NCBI GenBank assembly: GCA_051453625.1
Contig: JBOZIK010000001.1
Coordinates: 14,540,780-14,604,779, forward strand
DNA length: 64,000 bases
DNA from: Welwitschia mirabilis
Taxonomy: Eukaryota; Gnetophyta; Gnetopsida; Welwitschiales
Direction of reading: 5' to 3'
The number at the start of each line of letters is the position of its first letter. The stretch's first letter is position 1. A program made the position numbers and the translations under genes. The notes under the pieces were generated by a model, which saw only the letters and a program-made list of their open reading frames with translations, made no database searches and had not been told where the DNA came from. Positions 34,999 through 46,330 of the stretch are shown one piece after another.

Positions 34999-35653
34999 GG
35001 ATGCGTGGCATGAGAGAAGCTATAGTGGGACAATCTAAATGGTTAAAGCTTATGAATCAAATCAAAATTGACTAACAAGTCAACCTAAGAAGGCTGCAAC
35101 ATGACTTACATAATGGCAAATTTTGTAGCCTTCAACAATGATGTAGGCATTAATACAAGGTTGGCTACTTTTTCATATCATTTATAATTAGACCTCAATA
35201 AATAATCCTTGTGCTTGTGAAATGCCTAAGGTCTCATCGTTGAATCAAACATAAAGGTTTTCTACTTAAGCATGTAAAAAGTTCCTTATTGGATGATGCA
35301 TATCTTGTCCCTTCTAATAATTGAAAAGCTTGATTATTCCTTTAGAAAGAGCACAGAGTCTCATCCTTATTGAGATGGGAGGTCCAAAATCAAGAAAAGA
35401 TAAATAGAATCCAATATTCTGACTCTAAACAACTCCCCTTGAAACAAAGTAGATAGCAAAATGTAATGCATTTGAAATACGCAAGAAGTTCATGCAAAAA
35501 CTGACATTAGAAATATAGTTCCTCTTTGATAGGTAGTGTGATAAAGGACCTAATTGATGTTTGATATCTTGGAGAATTAAGGAAAAAAAAGAATACTACC
35601 TTAGAAACTTAAAAAAGAAATGAATAATTTAGATGTAACCAAGATCCATATCT

Positions 35654-36132
35654 AAGAAGAGATCAAGTACACCTGCAATTAGAGCTGTTTATATTGACTG
35701 TGAAGCCTAGAGCTCATTGTAGACCAGATAACTAAAGGGTCAATGAGATTATGCATTCAAACTACTATTATCCTAAGGATCCCCTACTGCGCTTATTTAG
35801 TAGAACAGACTTCTAAACTTGTAGATACAAACACTCGAACAAATAAGGGAACTGAATGCTATGTACCCAGAATTATTTGTATCTACCTCCTGCCATGTTT
35901 TTAATTTGCTACTCTTGCAGGGATTGCTTTGTCAATCCATCTGTTGTCTATTTTATAGTTCTTTCCCTTATGAATGCAAGTTTTTCAAAAAGAGAGATCT
36001 TAAGCATTGATCTCTCAACCTCACCATCTGATAGTTACTTAGACCAAGACCTGGGTTTAGCGTTTATGTAAGAGTTTGTCCTGCATCATCTTCTCTACAA
36101 CAATGAAATCATCATTTCATTCGAAAAAAAAA
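35654..36132 (+). mobile_element. Short retroposed insertion with A tail and 12-base target duplication
   Basis: The word agatccatatct occurs at 35642-35653 and again at 36133-36144, directly after a run of about ten A (36124-36133). The 480-base segment between them therefore has the hallmarks of target-primed retroposition: a poly(A) 3' end and a long direct repeat. The tail word caatgaaatcatcatttcattc fits LINE-type 3' ends. It contains a 71-codon ORF (35856-36071) with no recognised domain. Most likely a 5'-truncated LINE; a SINE or processed copy of another transcript is possible. Confidence 0.75.
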
Positions 36133-36144
36133 AGATCCATATCT

Positions 36145-36525
36145 TGATTATTCTTATAGAAGAATGAGTGGTTAGGGATAACTGATGATTAGAGACTGAC
36201 TAAGACAAATAATCAATTGAATGGTTTCAAAGCATGGGTGGAGTAGATTCTCTAGCAAAACCATTTAAAGAAAATTTAACAATACATCAAGCACCTCCTT
36301 GCGAAGCACAACAGAGGATTATCACTAAAAATATTCTAAGGATACTACATCAACATCACATCTCTAAATCTAACACACATAATAATTATATTTCAAATAA
36401 ATGTCATCAAAGATTAAAGTCCAAGCATGTTGCCTTAGAGTAAGCCTAAGAATGTTACAAGAACAGTGTGTATGATGACAAGAAACAAATGCTCAAATTG
36501 TAAAAGTCAAATAGGTAATATTCAT
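36145..36525. other. No gene recognised
   Basis: Contains one 69-codon plus-strand ORF (36234-36443) without family resemblance, probably chance. Confidence 0.35.
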
Positions 36526-37370
36526 ACAACAATATTATTGTATGTGCATCTGAAGATGCTCATAGATATCTGAGTTCTAGGTTCCACGATTAAATTAAAA
36601 GTACTTTAGTCTCTTCAGAAGCCTTCTAGACCTTCATGCATAGGTTAAGAATGTGTTTTCTCAGAAGGTAATTTTGTAAGATTTTCTTTGTCTAATATTT
36701 TAGAGTTTGAACCCTGCCAAATAGATAGAGAAGTTTATAAGATAAAAGCATTATGTTCAAATTGGCTGAAATAAAAAATATAATGCAAAGGAAATAAAAC
36801 AAAGGGAGTTCTGAAATTTAGTTTAACTCAATATTTTTAGTAAATCTGATAAAGAGAGAAATTAGTGAATTGATACATTAGTAGTGTGGACTATGCACAC
36901 ATAGGGACTCTGTTGTGTAATTTGAATGTAAAGCATTAAATAAAGTTCACTATGAAAATAGCTAATAATGTAAAAAAAGAACTCAAGTAATTAATAATGT
37001 TCTTGATTAAAATCAAAACTTTGATTCAATAACTTTTAGATTGTATTAAATCTCATACTTTTCTCAAAATTTGTATTACCAATGTATCCAAGAAAGTAAC
37101 ATTTACTTAAGAAAAAATACATATATACCTTTAACTTTATTTTTATTTATGTTGAAAACATAAAAATAGGAAATAGACAAGTTTCACATAAGTAGGAAGT
37201 TCACATTTGAAGATAAGCATAACATGTTTTTTTAGAAAATTAAAGCCAATATTTACTTATTTGTCTGAAGATATATTATAAAAAGTACAACCAAGAGGCT
37301 AAAGTAAAAATAACCAAGAGGCCAAAGTAAAAATGAATGCACTTGCTTACTTGGAGTACATCAAGCACAA

Positions 37371-37372
37371 AA

Positions 37373-37443
<71 letters not shown>
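37371..37443. repeat. (GA)n microsatellite
   Basis: About 36 AG dinucleotides with one aaag interruption, cut off by a gap. The Arg-Glu ORFs called here are translations of the repeat. Confidence 0.95.
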
Positions 37444-38360
37444 NNNNNNNNNNNNNNNNNNNNNNNNNNNNNNNNNNNNNNNNNNNNNNNNNNNNNNNNN
37501 NNNNNNNNNNNNNNNNNNNNNNNNNNNNNNNNNNNNNNNNNNNAATATTGTTATATATGCATCTGAATATCCTCATAGATATCCTAGTTCTAAGTTCAAT
37601 GATTAAATTAAAAGTACTTCAGTCTCTTCAGAAGCCTTCTAGACCTTTATGAATAGGTTAAGAATGTGTTTTCTTAAAAGGTAATTTTGTAAGATTTTCT
37701 TTGTCTAATCTTTTAGATTTTGAACCTTGCCAAATAGATGGAGAAGTTTATAAGATAAAAAGCCTTACATTCAAATTGGCTGAAATAAAAAATATAGTAC
37801 AAAGGAAATAAAACCAAGGAAGTTCTGGAATTTAGTTTAACTCAACATTTTTAGGCAATCTGATAAAGAGAGCAATCAGTGAATGAATACATTAGTAGTA
37901 TGGGCTATGCACACATAGGGACTCTGTTATGTAATTTGAATGCGAAGCATCAAATGAAGTTCACTATGAAAATAGCTAATAATGTAAAATAAGAACTTAA
38001 GTAATTAATAATGTTCTTGATTAAAATCAAAACTTTGATTTAATAACTTTTAGATTGTGTTAAATCTCATACTTTTCTCAAAATTTGTATTACCAATGTC
38101 TCCAAGAAAGTAACATTTACTCAAGCAAAAATACATATATACCTTTAACTTTATTTATATTTATGTTGTAAACATAAAAATAGGAAATAGACAAGTTTCA
38201 CATAAGTAGGAATTTCACATTTGAAGATAAGCATAATGTGTTTTTTTAGAAAATTAAAGATAACATTTACTTATTTGTCTAAAGATATATTATAAAAAGT
38301 ACAACCGAGAGGCCAAAGTAAAAATGAATGCAATTGCTTACTTGAAGTACATCAGGCACA

Positions 38361-38385
38361 AAGAGAGAGAGAGAGAGAGAGAGAG
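38361..38385. repeat. (GA)n microsatellite, second copy
   Basis: The equivalent repeat in the second copy of the duplicated block, also cut off by a gap. Confidence 0.9.
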
Positions 38386-38417
38386 NNNNNNNNNNNNNNN
38401 NNNNNNNNNNNNNNNNN

Positions 38418-39295
38418 TTTCTTTATGTTAAAATGTTTTAAAAAGAAGTAAAAGAGATTTGGATCATTTCCATATTGATAATCCACAAGTAACTAAACAA
38501 ATAATGATCAATAAATTATGTAAGATAGAGCTTAGTTTAGAGATTTAAATAATATAGGAAGCAATTTAGATGTATGTTTGCATGATGAAAGCTAATATAA
38601 GAAAGAAGTACCTTATTAATGAGAGCATACGCAACTACTAAAATGAAGAAAACTGTCAACATTTTGTTCTTCTTTGATGACTCTTATTGAAAAATCTAAT
38701 TTGAATATATAAATATAAGAGTGGATCAACTAAAAAATCTATTTCAAATATATAAATATAAAGCAGCTGTTCATCAAATTGAAAGTAGGAAATCAACCAT
38801 TACTGCATTAGAAATCAAACTATCAAGGAAAGATTGATTGGGTCATATAATTATTACAAATGGAAAAAGAAGGAATTTTAAAAAAGAAAAAAAAGAAAAA
38901 GATGAAATTTGGAAAGTGAAACAAGAGGTACTTGTGGTTTTAATGATAAATCTTACCATAATAGAAAAACTAACTCATGGAAGTTGCCAAAGTTGTAACT
39001 TTCATTTTTTGAGTTAAATGTAACAGTAAATATTACAATTTGTGGATAAGAATTTGTTTATCAACATTTTCTTATTTTTATAAAATTTTAAAAATTAAGG
39101 AAATGAAGTGCCTTGTAACTTCAAAAATAAAGAGCTTTATATTTTTTACAGTTTATTGACTTTGAGTGTTTATCATAATATTTTTGGAATGTCAAACTTG
39201 AAACTTTTATAACCATACCTTCTTTTAGAAGTACAACTTTACAATCACCCATATAAATAATTTAATTACATCTAAAGTCTTATGCTTAATTGATG
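38418..39295. other. No gene recognised
   Basis: AT-rich sequence with an A-rich run at about 38876-38905. No coding signal. Confidence 0.4.
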
Positions 39296-39572
39296 CTAGC
39301 TTAAATGTAAATTATATATATATATAATATTTGGCATAGAAATATTAATTTATGCCGCTTTTTAGACAATGGTATAAGTATTAACCTACGTGCACTTTGC
39401 ACCTACATTGGAATTGACTTTAATCATAGTGAAAGTTGACTTCGCTTACAGTTAATGTTGATGTAGAGGAAGGTGTACTTAGGTTAATGCTTATACCATC
39501 ATTCGAAAAAGGGTAGAAATTGATATCTCTCTGCCAAATATTAGATGTATATAAAGTATACATTTAAGCTAG
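39296..39572. mobile_element. Foldback (MITE-like) element
   Basis: The left half (39296-39430) is an imperfect reverse complement of the right half (39435-39572). The ends pair perfectly over 12 bases (ctagcttaaatg and catttaagctag). Inner paired blocks include taatatttggca with tgccaaatatta, atggtataagtattaacct with aggttaatgcttataccat, and gacttt-type words near the centre. Nearly the whole 277 bases could form one hairpin. No ORF. The target duplication is unclear (possibly TA). Confidence 0.8.
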
Positions 39573-40254
39573 TAGTCACATGTCACTAATTACAAGAAAG
39601 AACAATTAATGATTATTATTAGTAATAAATGATCTAAAAATGTGATTACTACCTTATTATATGTAATTAATTATTATATTTCATTTAGTTAGTATTTCTA
39701 ACCATATTTTATAAAATTACCTTTATTAGTTATAAGTGTCTTAATTAATAAGTCGCTTAAGGAATCATCTTAATTAGTTATAACTGATTTAATTAGAAAG
39801 TATTTTATGGAACTACCTTAATCATTACTTGTAATCGTCTTTATTAAACATGCTAATTAAACACATAATCTTAATTTAGAAAAAAAGTGATAGGGATCTA
39901 AGAATATGACAATACCTCTTTTCTTAATCTTTATTAAAAATGCATAAACAAGAGAACTAGACTAATGTAGGAAGGGAAGTACTCATAAAATAAATAGAGA
40001 GCTTAATTATGACTTCATTATAATGAAGGTAATAAAAAATAATATACACACTTAGCATTAATAANNNNNNNNNNNNNNNNNNNNNNNNNNNNNNNNNNNN
40101 NNNNNNNNNNNNNNNNNNNNNNNNNNNNNNNNNNNNNNNNNNNNNNNNNNNNNNNNNNNNNNNNNNNNNNNNNNNNNNNNNNNNNNNNNNNNNNNNNNNN
40201 NNNNNNNNNNNNNNNNNNNNNNNNNNNNNNNNNNNNNNATTTTTTGTATTTTTA
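39573..40254. other. No gene recognised; 174-base gap
   Basis: Very AT-rich. Blocks such as ttaattagttataa recur loosely. N run at 40065-40238. Confidence 0.4.
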
Positions 40255-42070
40255 TTTAAAGAAGAAATGTATAATCTTTGATGATTTAATGGACTTCACT
40301 TGAGGAAGGACCATGAAAGTCAATCCTAATATTTACTTGAGACCAATGTCTATATTTGATTTACTGAGGGTCACCCTTGAGATTTATAAAATATTAATGA
40401 TAAGTAAGTTTGAGAGGTATCTATCTTGCTTGATATCTAGAGAAAAGAATGATGGAAACTATATTTAAACGTATGTCATTGAAAGGAACTCTAGTGTAAG
40501 TATCAAAGTTAACAATGATAAAGGTTGGAAGTTCAGGTGGATTATTTCTTAGTCNNNNNNNNNNNNNNNNNNNNNNNNNNNNNNNNNNNNNNNNNNNNNN
40601 NNNNNNNNNNNNNNNNNNNNNNNNNNNNNNNNNNNNNNNNNNNNNNNNNNNNNNTGTTGATTTAATGGACTTCACTTGAGGAAGGGCCATGAAAGTCAAT
40701 CCTAGTATTTACTTAAGACCAATATCTATATATTATTTACTGAGGGTCATCCCTTGAGAATTATGAAATATTAATGCATAAGTAATTTGGGAGGTAGCTA
40801 TCTTGCTTGATCTCTAGAGAAAAGAATGATGAAAACTATATTTAAACTTATGTCATTAAAAGGAACTCTAGTGTAGGTATCAAAGTCAACAATGACATAG
40901 GTTGGAAGTTCAGGTGGATTATTTCTTAGTCAATAAACTATTAATTTAATAATAATTATGGACCCATTTACTAACTCAGCTTCAGGTCATACATTTATTA
41001 TCAATATAACTCTAGCTCCTTGACAAAGAAGAAGCTCTGTTTCCAATTCACTATTAGCATTATCATATGTAATAGGATCTCATGTCTTGTTTGCTATACA
41101 TTATGCAATGGAAATTTGCATTTGAAGTAAGCACTTTTTATTATAAGAGGAAATGANNNNNNNNNNNNNNNNNNNNNNNNNNNNNNNNNNNNNNNNNNNN
41201 NNNNNNNNNNNNNNNNNNNNNNNNNNNNNNNNNNNNNNNNNNNNNNNNNNNNNNNNCATTATGCAATGGACATTTGCATTTGAAGTAAGCACTTTTTATT
41301 ATAAGAGGAAATGATATCATTCATGAAGAATAGATGAACCACATCTTGGAAATCATCCATTCCATTGGATGTTAAACAAAGTTTAGACTTTTTATTAAAA
41401 ATTCATAATCATCATCTAAAGATTTGCATTGTCTTATATTTAGCAATACATTTTTAAGCCTTTGTTGATTTGGATCATTACCCATTTATCTATAAAAAGC
41501 ATCTAACACAACAACTATATGAAATGATCTCCATAGTGTCTTCATTTCCTCACTACCATTGTAAGGTGAATAATCCTCCACTGGAGCTAACTTAGCAAGA
41601 TCACCTATTAATATGATAGACTTTCACCAAAACTCTCATGANNNNNNNNNNNNNNNNNNNNNNNNNNNNNNNNNNNNNNNNNNNNNNNNNNNNNNNNNNN
41701 NNNNNNNNNNNNNNNNNNNNNNNNNNNNNNNNNNNNNNNNNAAATCATCTAATACAACAACTATATGAAATGATCTCCATAGTGTTTTCATTTCCTCACT
41801 ACCATTGTAAGGTGAATAATCCTCCACTGGAGCTAACTAAGCAAGATCACCTATTAATATGATAGACTTTCACCAAAACTCTCATGGCAATTAATTGGAA
41901 ATAGTTCCTTGGGACTTTTGTCAATATTGAGTAACTTCTTTATACCTATGAAACTCATCTAATTAAAAATAATATACTTGACATTTTGTAGATATTCTTG
42001 AAGATATATAAACTACCTTGATGGAATAGGTTTATAATTGTTAACATTAATACCCAATGCTAAATGTATC
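40255..42070 (-). pseudogene. PIF1-type DNA helicase, decayed
   Basis: PIF1-family helicases unwind DNA 5' to 3'; in plants they are encoded by host genes and as the helicase half of Helitron Rep/Hel proteins. On the minus strand, from right to left: ALGINVNNYKPIP (about 42060-42020), VKYIIF with a stop then MSFIGIKKLLNIDKSP (Walker B region, about 41990-41910), ELFPINCHESFGES, GDLAKLAPVEDYSPYNGSEE (about 41600), MGNDPNQQRLKNVLLNIR (about 41480-41430), CQGARVILIINV with a stop then PEAELVNGS (about 41040-40980), RNNPPELPTFIIVNFDTYTR, and the C-terminal block VTLSKSNIDIGLK with a stop then ILGLTFMALPQVKSI. All are in the family order. Walker A is not readable. Three gaps (40555, 41157, 41642) have duplicated flanks that inflate the length. 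Stops sit where family members have Trp or Gln. No Rep HUH domain was found, so a Helitron origin is inference. Confidence 0.8.
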
Positions 42071-43000
42071 ATTATCTTTTTGATGTTGTACACAAGTGTC
42101 ACTAGTGGGCATAATAATCATAATAATACCTTTGTTATTTAGAAACATCTTCTTGAATTAGTTCCTTATAGAAGAAATAATAAAAGGTTTTCTTATCCTT
42201 ATTATTCCTTAGATTATCATTTGTAAAGATGAAACATTTTCTTGCTTAAATTCTTGTAGCACCAAATGAAAAATGATTATATTAAAACATTTTCTTTATT
42301 TTAAATCAAGATTAAACAAGCCATTAATTTGATTTATTCATCTTGCACTAATAAAGTACATGGTGTCCTGTTACTTTAAACAACTAAAGTGGCATATTTT
42401 ACATAGTCTTCACCATTATAGTTATAGACCAATGGAATTACCTATCAACATCATGTAATCCAAGTATTTCATATTCACTATTGAAAAAATTTTAGAATCC
42501 TTGGAGCTTTAGAAAAAGAGTTATTAGCAAAACAAGCACTAAAATTTAGTTGTCTGCTTAGACTTTGAGAAGAGGAGAATTAAGAGAGAAGAATAAATGA
42601 AAAATAAATAATTTTAATTTTATAAAAATGTAAATAACATATTTACAATTCAAACTACNNNNNNNNNNTAAAATAAAAATTTATTATCAATTTCTTCATA
42701 AGAAATGTGGAGTTATGAGGAAATGTATTAGAATAAATGGGGAGAATGAAGTAAAGAAGAAATAAGAGGAATAAAACACATAATTTATTTATAATAAAGT
42801 AACCACCATGCAAAAATACATTATGCTATGATAGGTACTAAACATGTTATAAGAAGTCTAATTAACTTAAAAGAAAAGCATGATGAAAATGTAAAAATTA
42901 AGTAAATAAATCATAAAAACATAATAGAAAAGAAATCTTATTGTTTTCAAATAAAATAACAAACCTTTTCATTAGTCTTTAATCAAAATTCTTACAGGAT
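42071..43000. other. No clear gene; may hold the N-terminal part of the helicase relic
   Basis: AT-rich sequence upstream of the helicase on the minus strand. I could not read a nucleotide-binding GxGKT motif. Ten-base N run at 42659. Confidence 0.35.
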
Positions 43001-44315
43001 GGACGAAAATGGGAGTAAAGATGATGGAAAATGAAAGGATGTAGAAGGATAAATATAGATGTATATGATAGTAAAAGATGATAATAAATAATGTAGAATG
43101 CTTTCAAAACTGATATAGAGAGAATATCAACTTAGAAGGGAATAAATATAAGAGAAATATGGTAGAAAATCTTCTTCCAATACTTAAGAATGACTTGAAT
43201 GCAATTTACAAGTTTNNNNNNNNNNNNNNNNNNNNNNNNNNNNNNNNNNNNNNNNNNNNNNNNNNNNNNNNNNNNNNNNNNNNNNNNNNNNNNNNNNNNN
43301 NNNNNNNNNNNNNNNNNNNNNNNNNNNNNNNNNNNNNNNNNNNNNNNNNNNNNNNNNNNNNNNNNNNNNNNNNNNNNNNNNNNNNNNNNNNNNNNNNNNN
43401 NNNNNNNNNNNNNNNNNNNNNNNNNNNNNNNNNNNNNNNNNNNNNNNNNNNNNNNNNNNNNNNNNNNNNNNNNNNNNNNNNNNNNNNNNNNNNNNNNNNN
43501 NNNNNNNNNNNNNNNNNNNNNNNNNNNNNNNNNNNNNNNNNNNNNNNNNNNNNNNNNNNNNNNNNNNNNNNNNNAGGTGATGGAAAATGAAAGGATGTAG
43601 AAGGATAAATATGGATGTGTATGATAGTAAAAGATGACAATAAATAATGTAGAATGCTTTCAAAACTAATATAGATAGAATATCAACTTGGAAGGGAATA
43701 AATATGAGAGAAATATGGTAGCAAATATTCTTCCAATACTTAAGAATGACTGGAATGCAATTTACAAGTATTAAAATGGCATAAATTAGGTATATCAATG
43801 TTATCATATGAGTTTTAAGATTAAGGGAGTTTTTATAGGTTTACTTGAGTTAGTTTCAGGCTCAAGACTCATCATAACCATCAAGTATTGATATGTGATT
43901 CATGCTTAACTAAGCAAAGCTATCACATGGCACCTATAAATATCCCCTCAATCACATGTCAATAATTAATGGTTATGTAACTTCTTAGCCTAAATCCAAC
44001 TCAAGTGCACCTATAAAGATTTCCTTAATGTCAAAACTCTTATGATAACCTTAATATACCTAATTCATGTCATTTTGATGCTTGTAAATTAAATTCAAGC
44101 CATTCTTAAGTATTGAAAGAAGATTTTTGACCACATTTCTTTGATATTTCTTCCCTTCAAAGTTTATTGTCTCTCTATATTATCTTTAAAAGCCTTCTAC
44201 ATTATTTGCTATCATTTTTTCCTATCATACACATCCATCTTTATCCTTTTACATCCTCTTACATTTCATTTTCCATTACTTTCTCTTCCATTTTCATTCA
44301 TCCAGAGGGTGTTGC
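43000..44315. repeat. Large inverted repeat (foldback), left arm duplicated around a gap
   Basis: The arm 43575-43900 is an imperfect reverse complement of about 43950-44310. For example, gatggaaaatgaaaggatgtagaaggataaatatggatgtgtatgatag pairs with the region 44215-44275; aattaggtatat pairs with atatacctaatt (44053); attgatatgtgatt (43898) pairs with aatcacatgtcaat (43948). The centre is near 43925. Bases 43010-43215 are a second, near-identical copy of the left arm before the 359-base N run. Part of the loop region (cataacca...atgcttaa) recurs at 44395-44460. No ORF longer than 61 codons. Confidence 0.8.
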
Positions 44316-45240
44316 AAGGATGGTAAAGTGCATGTAAATGGATATTATAGAAGGAGGATAAGGAATCATGTCTTTTAAGAATTTGGATTGATATATCATA
44401 ACCATAAATTATTCACATGTGATTTATGCTTAATTAAGCAAAACCATCACATGATACTACAGTGCCATTTTAATCATGGAATTCACACTACAACATCACA
44501 CATAGTTTAGAAAATAATTACCTAAACTTATAAAAGATAATTTAACTCAATTTTATCTCTTATAACTCTTATTGTCTAAAAACATCAAATTTAACTAAAA
44601 AATAACTAAGAATGTTCAAAATATAGCTCCTACAATGTAAGTTTCCAAGGTAATAATGTTCTAAAAGGCTTTGGTATCATTTAGTGTTATGAATCCAATG
44701 TTAGAATGAGTTAGAATTGTTACATCAATAAGTTGATGAGATATGATAAAGAAAAAGGAAATATGAAACATCTGTTAAGCTTATGAGCTAAAATTAGTCC
44801 TTCATGATTTGAATTTTCATCCTCAATATTAACCTTCTAATCATTAGCATTACGAATAACCTTAAAGTAGATCCTAATGCATCATTTTGAGCTTCTTGAG
44901 TGTCTAAGATCCATGTCACTTAAAAAGTATGAAAATACCTCTAGGTGCAGTATTATAATTCAAAATGTAATGCAAACATATAACTAATAATACCTTATTT
45001 TATTAAAAGTTTAAGCTTCATCACTTCCACAAAAGAATTGTCATTTTCTTCTTCGTTATATCCTTTTCACCTTCTTTCTTTTATTATAGTTTAAGAAATA
45101 GTCCATTTCATTATCACTTGTATTACCATCTTTTAGCTTACAACCTAAAAGATCCAAGGAATTTTCTAACTCATGTTTATAAGAATTATTTATATCAAAG
45201 TTATCATTTAAGGTAAATATAAATAAATGATATTTGAAGT
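44316..45240. other. No gene recognised
   Basis: AT-rich. It may carry further decayed copia coding sequence on the minus strand downstream of the gag relic, but I could not align a domain. Confidence 0.35.
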
Positions 45241-45249
45241 AGAAACTAT

Positions 45250-46330
45250 TAAGAATAATCTTTTTTCATGATGTATGTCTTCTTTATTTGAATCACTCTC
45301 ACTATTTCATATAGTAACATGGTGCTTCTTCTTTGATTCCTTTATAGAAATCTTCTTCTTATTACTTATGCATTATATAGTAGTTTGTCCAAAATCTCTC
45401 AAGCATAGCATTAAATACCTTTTTTTCTTTTATTTGACTTTAAATTTTTATGATGTTTCAACATAGTCATTTCTACCCTATTCCTTTTTTTCCCTCTCCT
45501 CTTCTTATCTAAAAACATTCTATTTAACTTTGTAGTAAATAAAATAAGTTTCTAATCTAAATTTAAGTTATAATTTAAGGAATATAATTAGAGATATCAT
45601 CCCTAGACTTAAAAACTAAATTTTAATTTTCATTAAGTGCTATAATTTTTCTATTTTACTTTTATATAGATGTATTAATTCAAAGGTGTAAATGTCACTT
45701 ATCAAATCCTTTAACTTGATTTTGTTAATGTCCTTTTTGTCTTTACTTATTACTACCTTGTTTTCATATGCTTTGGGAAGAGACCTAAAGATATTTTTTG
45801 TAATTTAACTAGATGAAAGGTTTTTACCATTTTTCCATAATATATTCATAATATCTATTAATTTCTTGTTGAATTTAGTCAAGGTCTGGATCATATTTCA
45901 TCATGATTTACTCAAATTGGGTTATTAATATTTACTTGGTATTCTTTTTGATTTGATTGATGCTTTCATATTTCACCTATAAATCATCTTAGTTTTCTTT
46001 AGTGGTAGTAGAGTTTCTTACCTTCTTATACTCCTTTAGATTTAGCTCATAATAAAATTGCATTCATGGCTTTCTTCTTAAGCATGAAACTATCCTTATC
46101 TTCATTATTTCATTTGATTCTTTATTTAACCATTGTCATCTCAACACTATTATATATTTTTACTTCTTTAAGGGTTTTGAATCTTCTTCGATGATTGTCT
46201 AATAATAAAATCTTATTTATTTAATGAACACTTGCATTTTTTATTTTCAAAACTCATAGTTATCACCACTAAAGTAAGGAATGAAATTCATTTATTTTTC
46301 TTCCATTTTTTCTACCTATTACATCATTTA
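45250..46330 (-). pseudogene. copia gag relic (DUF4219/UBN2 type)
   Basis: On the minus strand, after a Met near 46305: IPYFSGDNYEF (the F-x-G-x-NY-x-W start of copia gag), then MQVFIK, TIIEEDSKPLKK, NEIMKIRIVSCLRRKP, YESINQIKKNTK, and a late basic block KHHKNLKSNKRKKRYLMLC near 45440. The order and the spacing from the putative primer-binding site fit gag. Dozens of stops, mostly at expected Trp, Gln and Arg codons. Confidence 0.75.

Larger units (their letters stand above)
28318..35003 (-). mobile_element. Composite Ty3/gypsy array: three LTRs, two internal regions, one target duplication
   Basis: Reading the plus strand: LTR 28323-28890, internal region A, LTR from 32079, internal region B, LTR 34649-34998. 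Both internal regions are gypsy pol/gag read on the minus strand. The outer ends share the five-base direct repeat ggatg (28318-28322 and 34999-35003), the expected length for a gypsy target duplication. The middle LTR has no such repeat. LTR ends are complementary (TGATA...TATCA). Region A lacks integrase; region B lacks integrase, RNase H and most of RT. An N run at 32283-32382 hides the right part of the middle LTR. Confidence 0.85.
36526..38385. repeat. Duplicated block of about 0.85-0.9 kb, each copy ending in (GA)n at a gap
   Basis: Bases 36526-37443 recur at 37544-38385 in the same orientation with a few percent of differences. Both contain, in order, atgcatctgaa, gtctcttcagaagccttctagacc, gatttaataact-like and a final aagagagag run. 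Each copy runs into an N stretch at its microsatellite (37444-37543 and 38386-38417). It may be a true tandem duplication or two alleles or contig ends placed in a row. Confidence 0.75.

Noticed and set aside
37333-37576. Arg-Glu and Ser-Leu repeat ORFs
   Set aside because: Translations of the (GA)n microsatellite in different frames.
36526-38385. CRISPR-like or other regular short repeats with spacers
   Set aside because: Repeats in this window are long duplications, microsatellites or transposon parts. No short repeat with unique regular spacers was found, and the DNA is plant nuclear.
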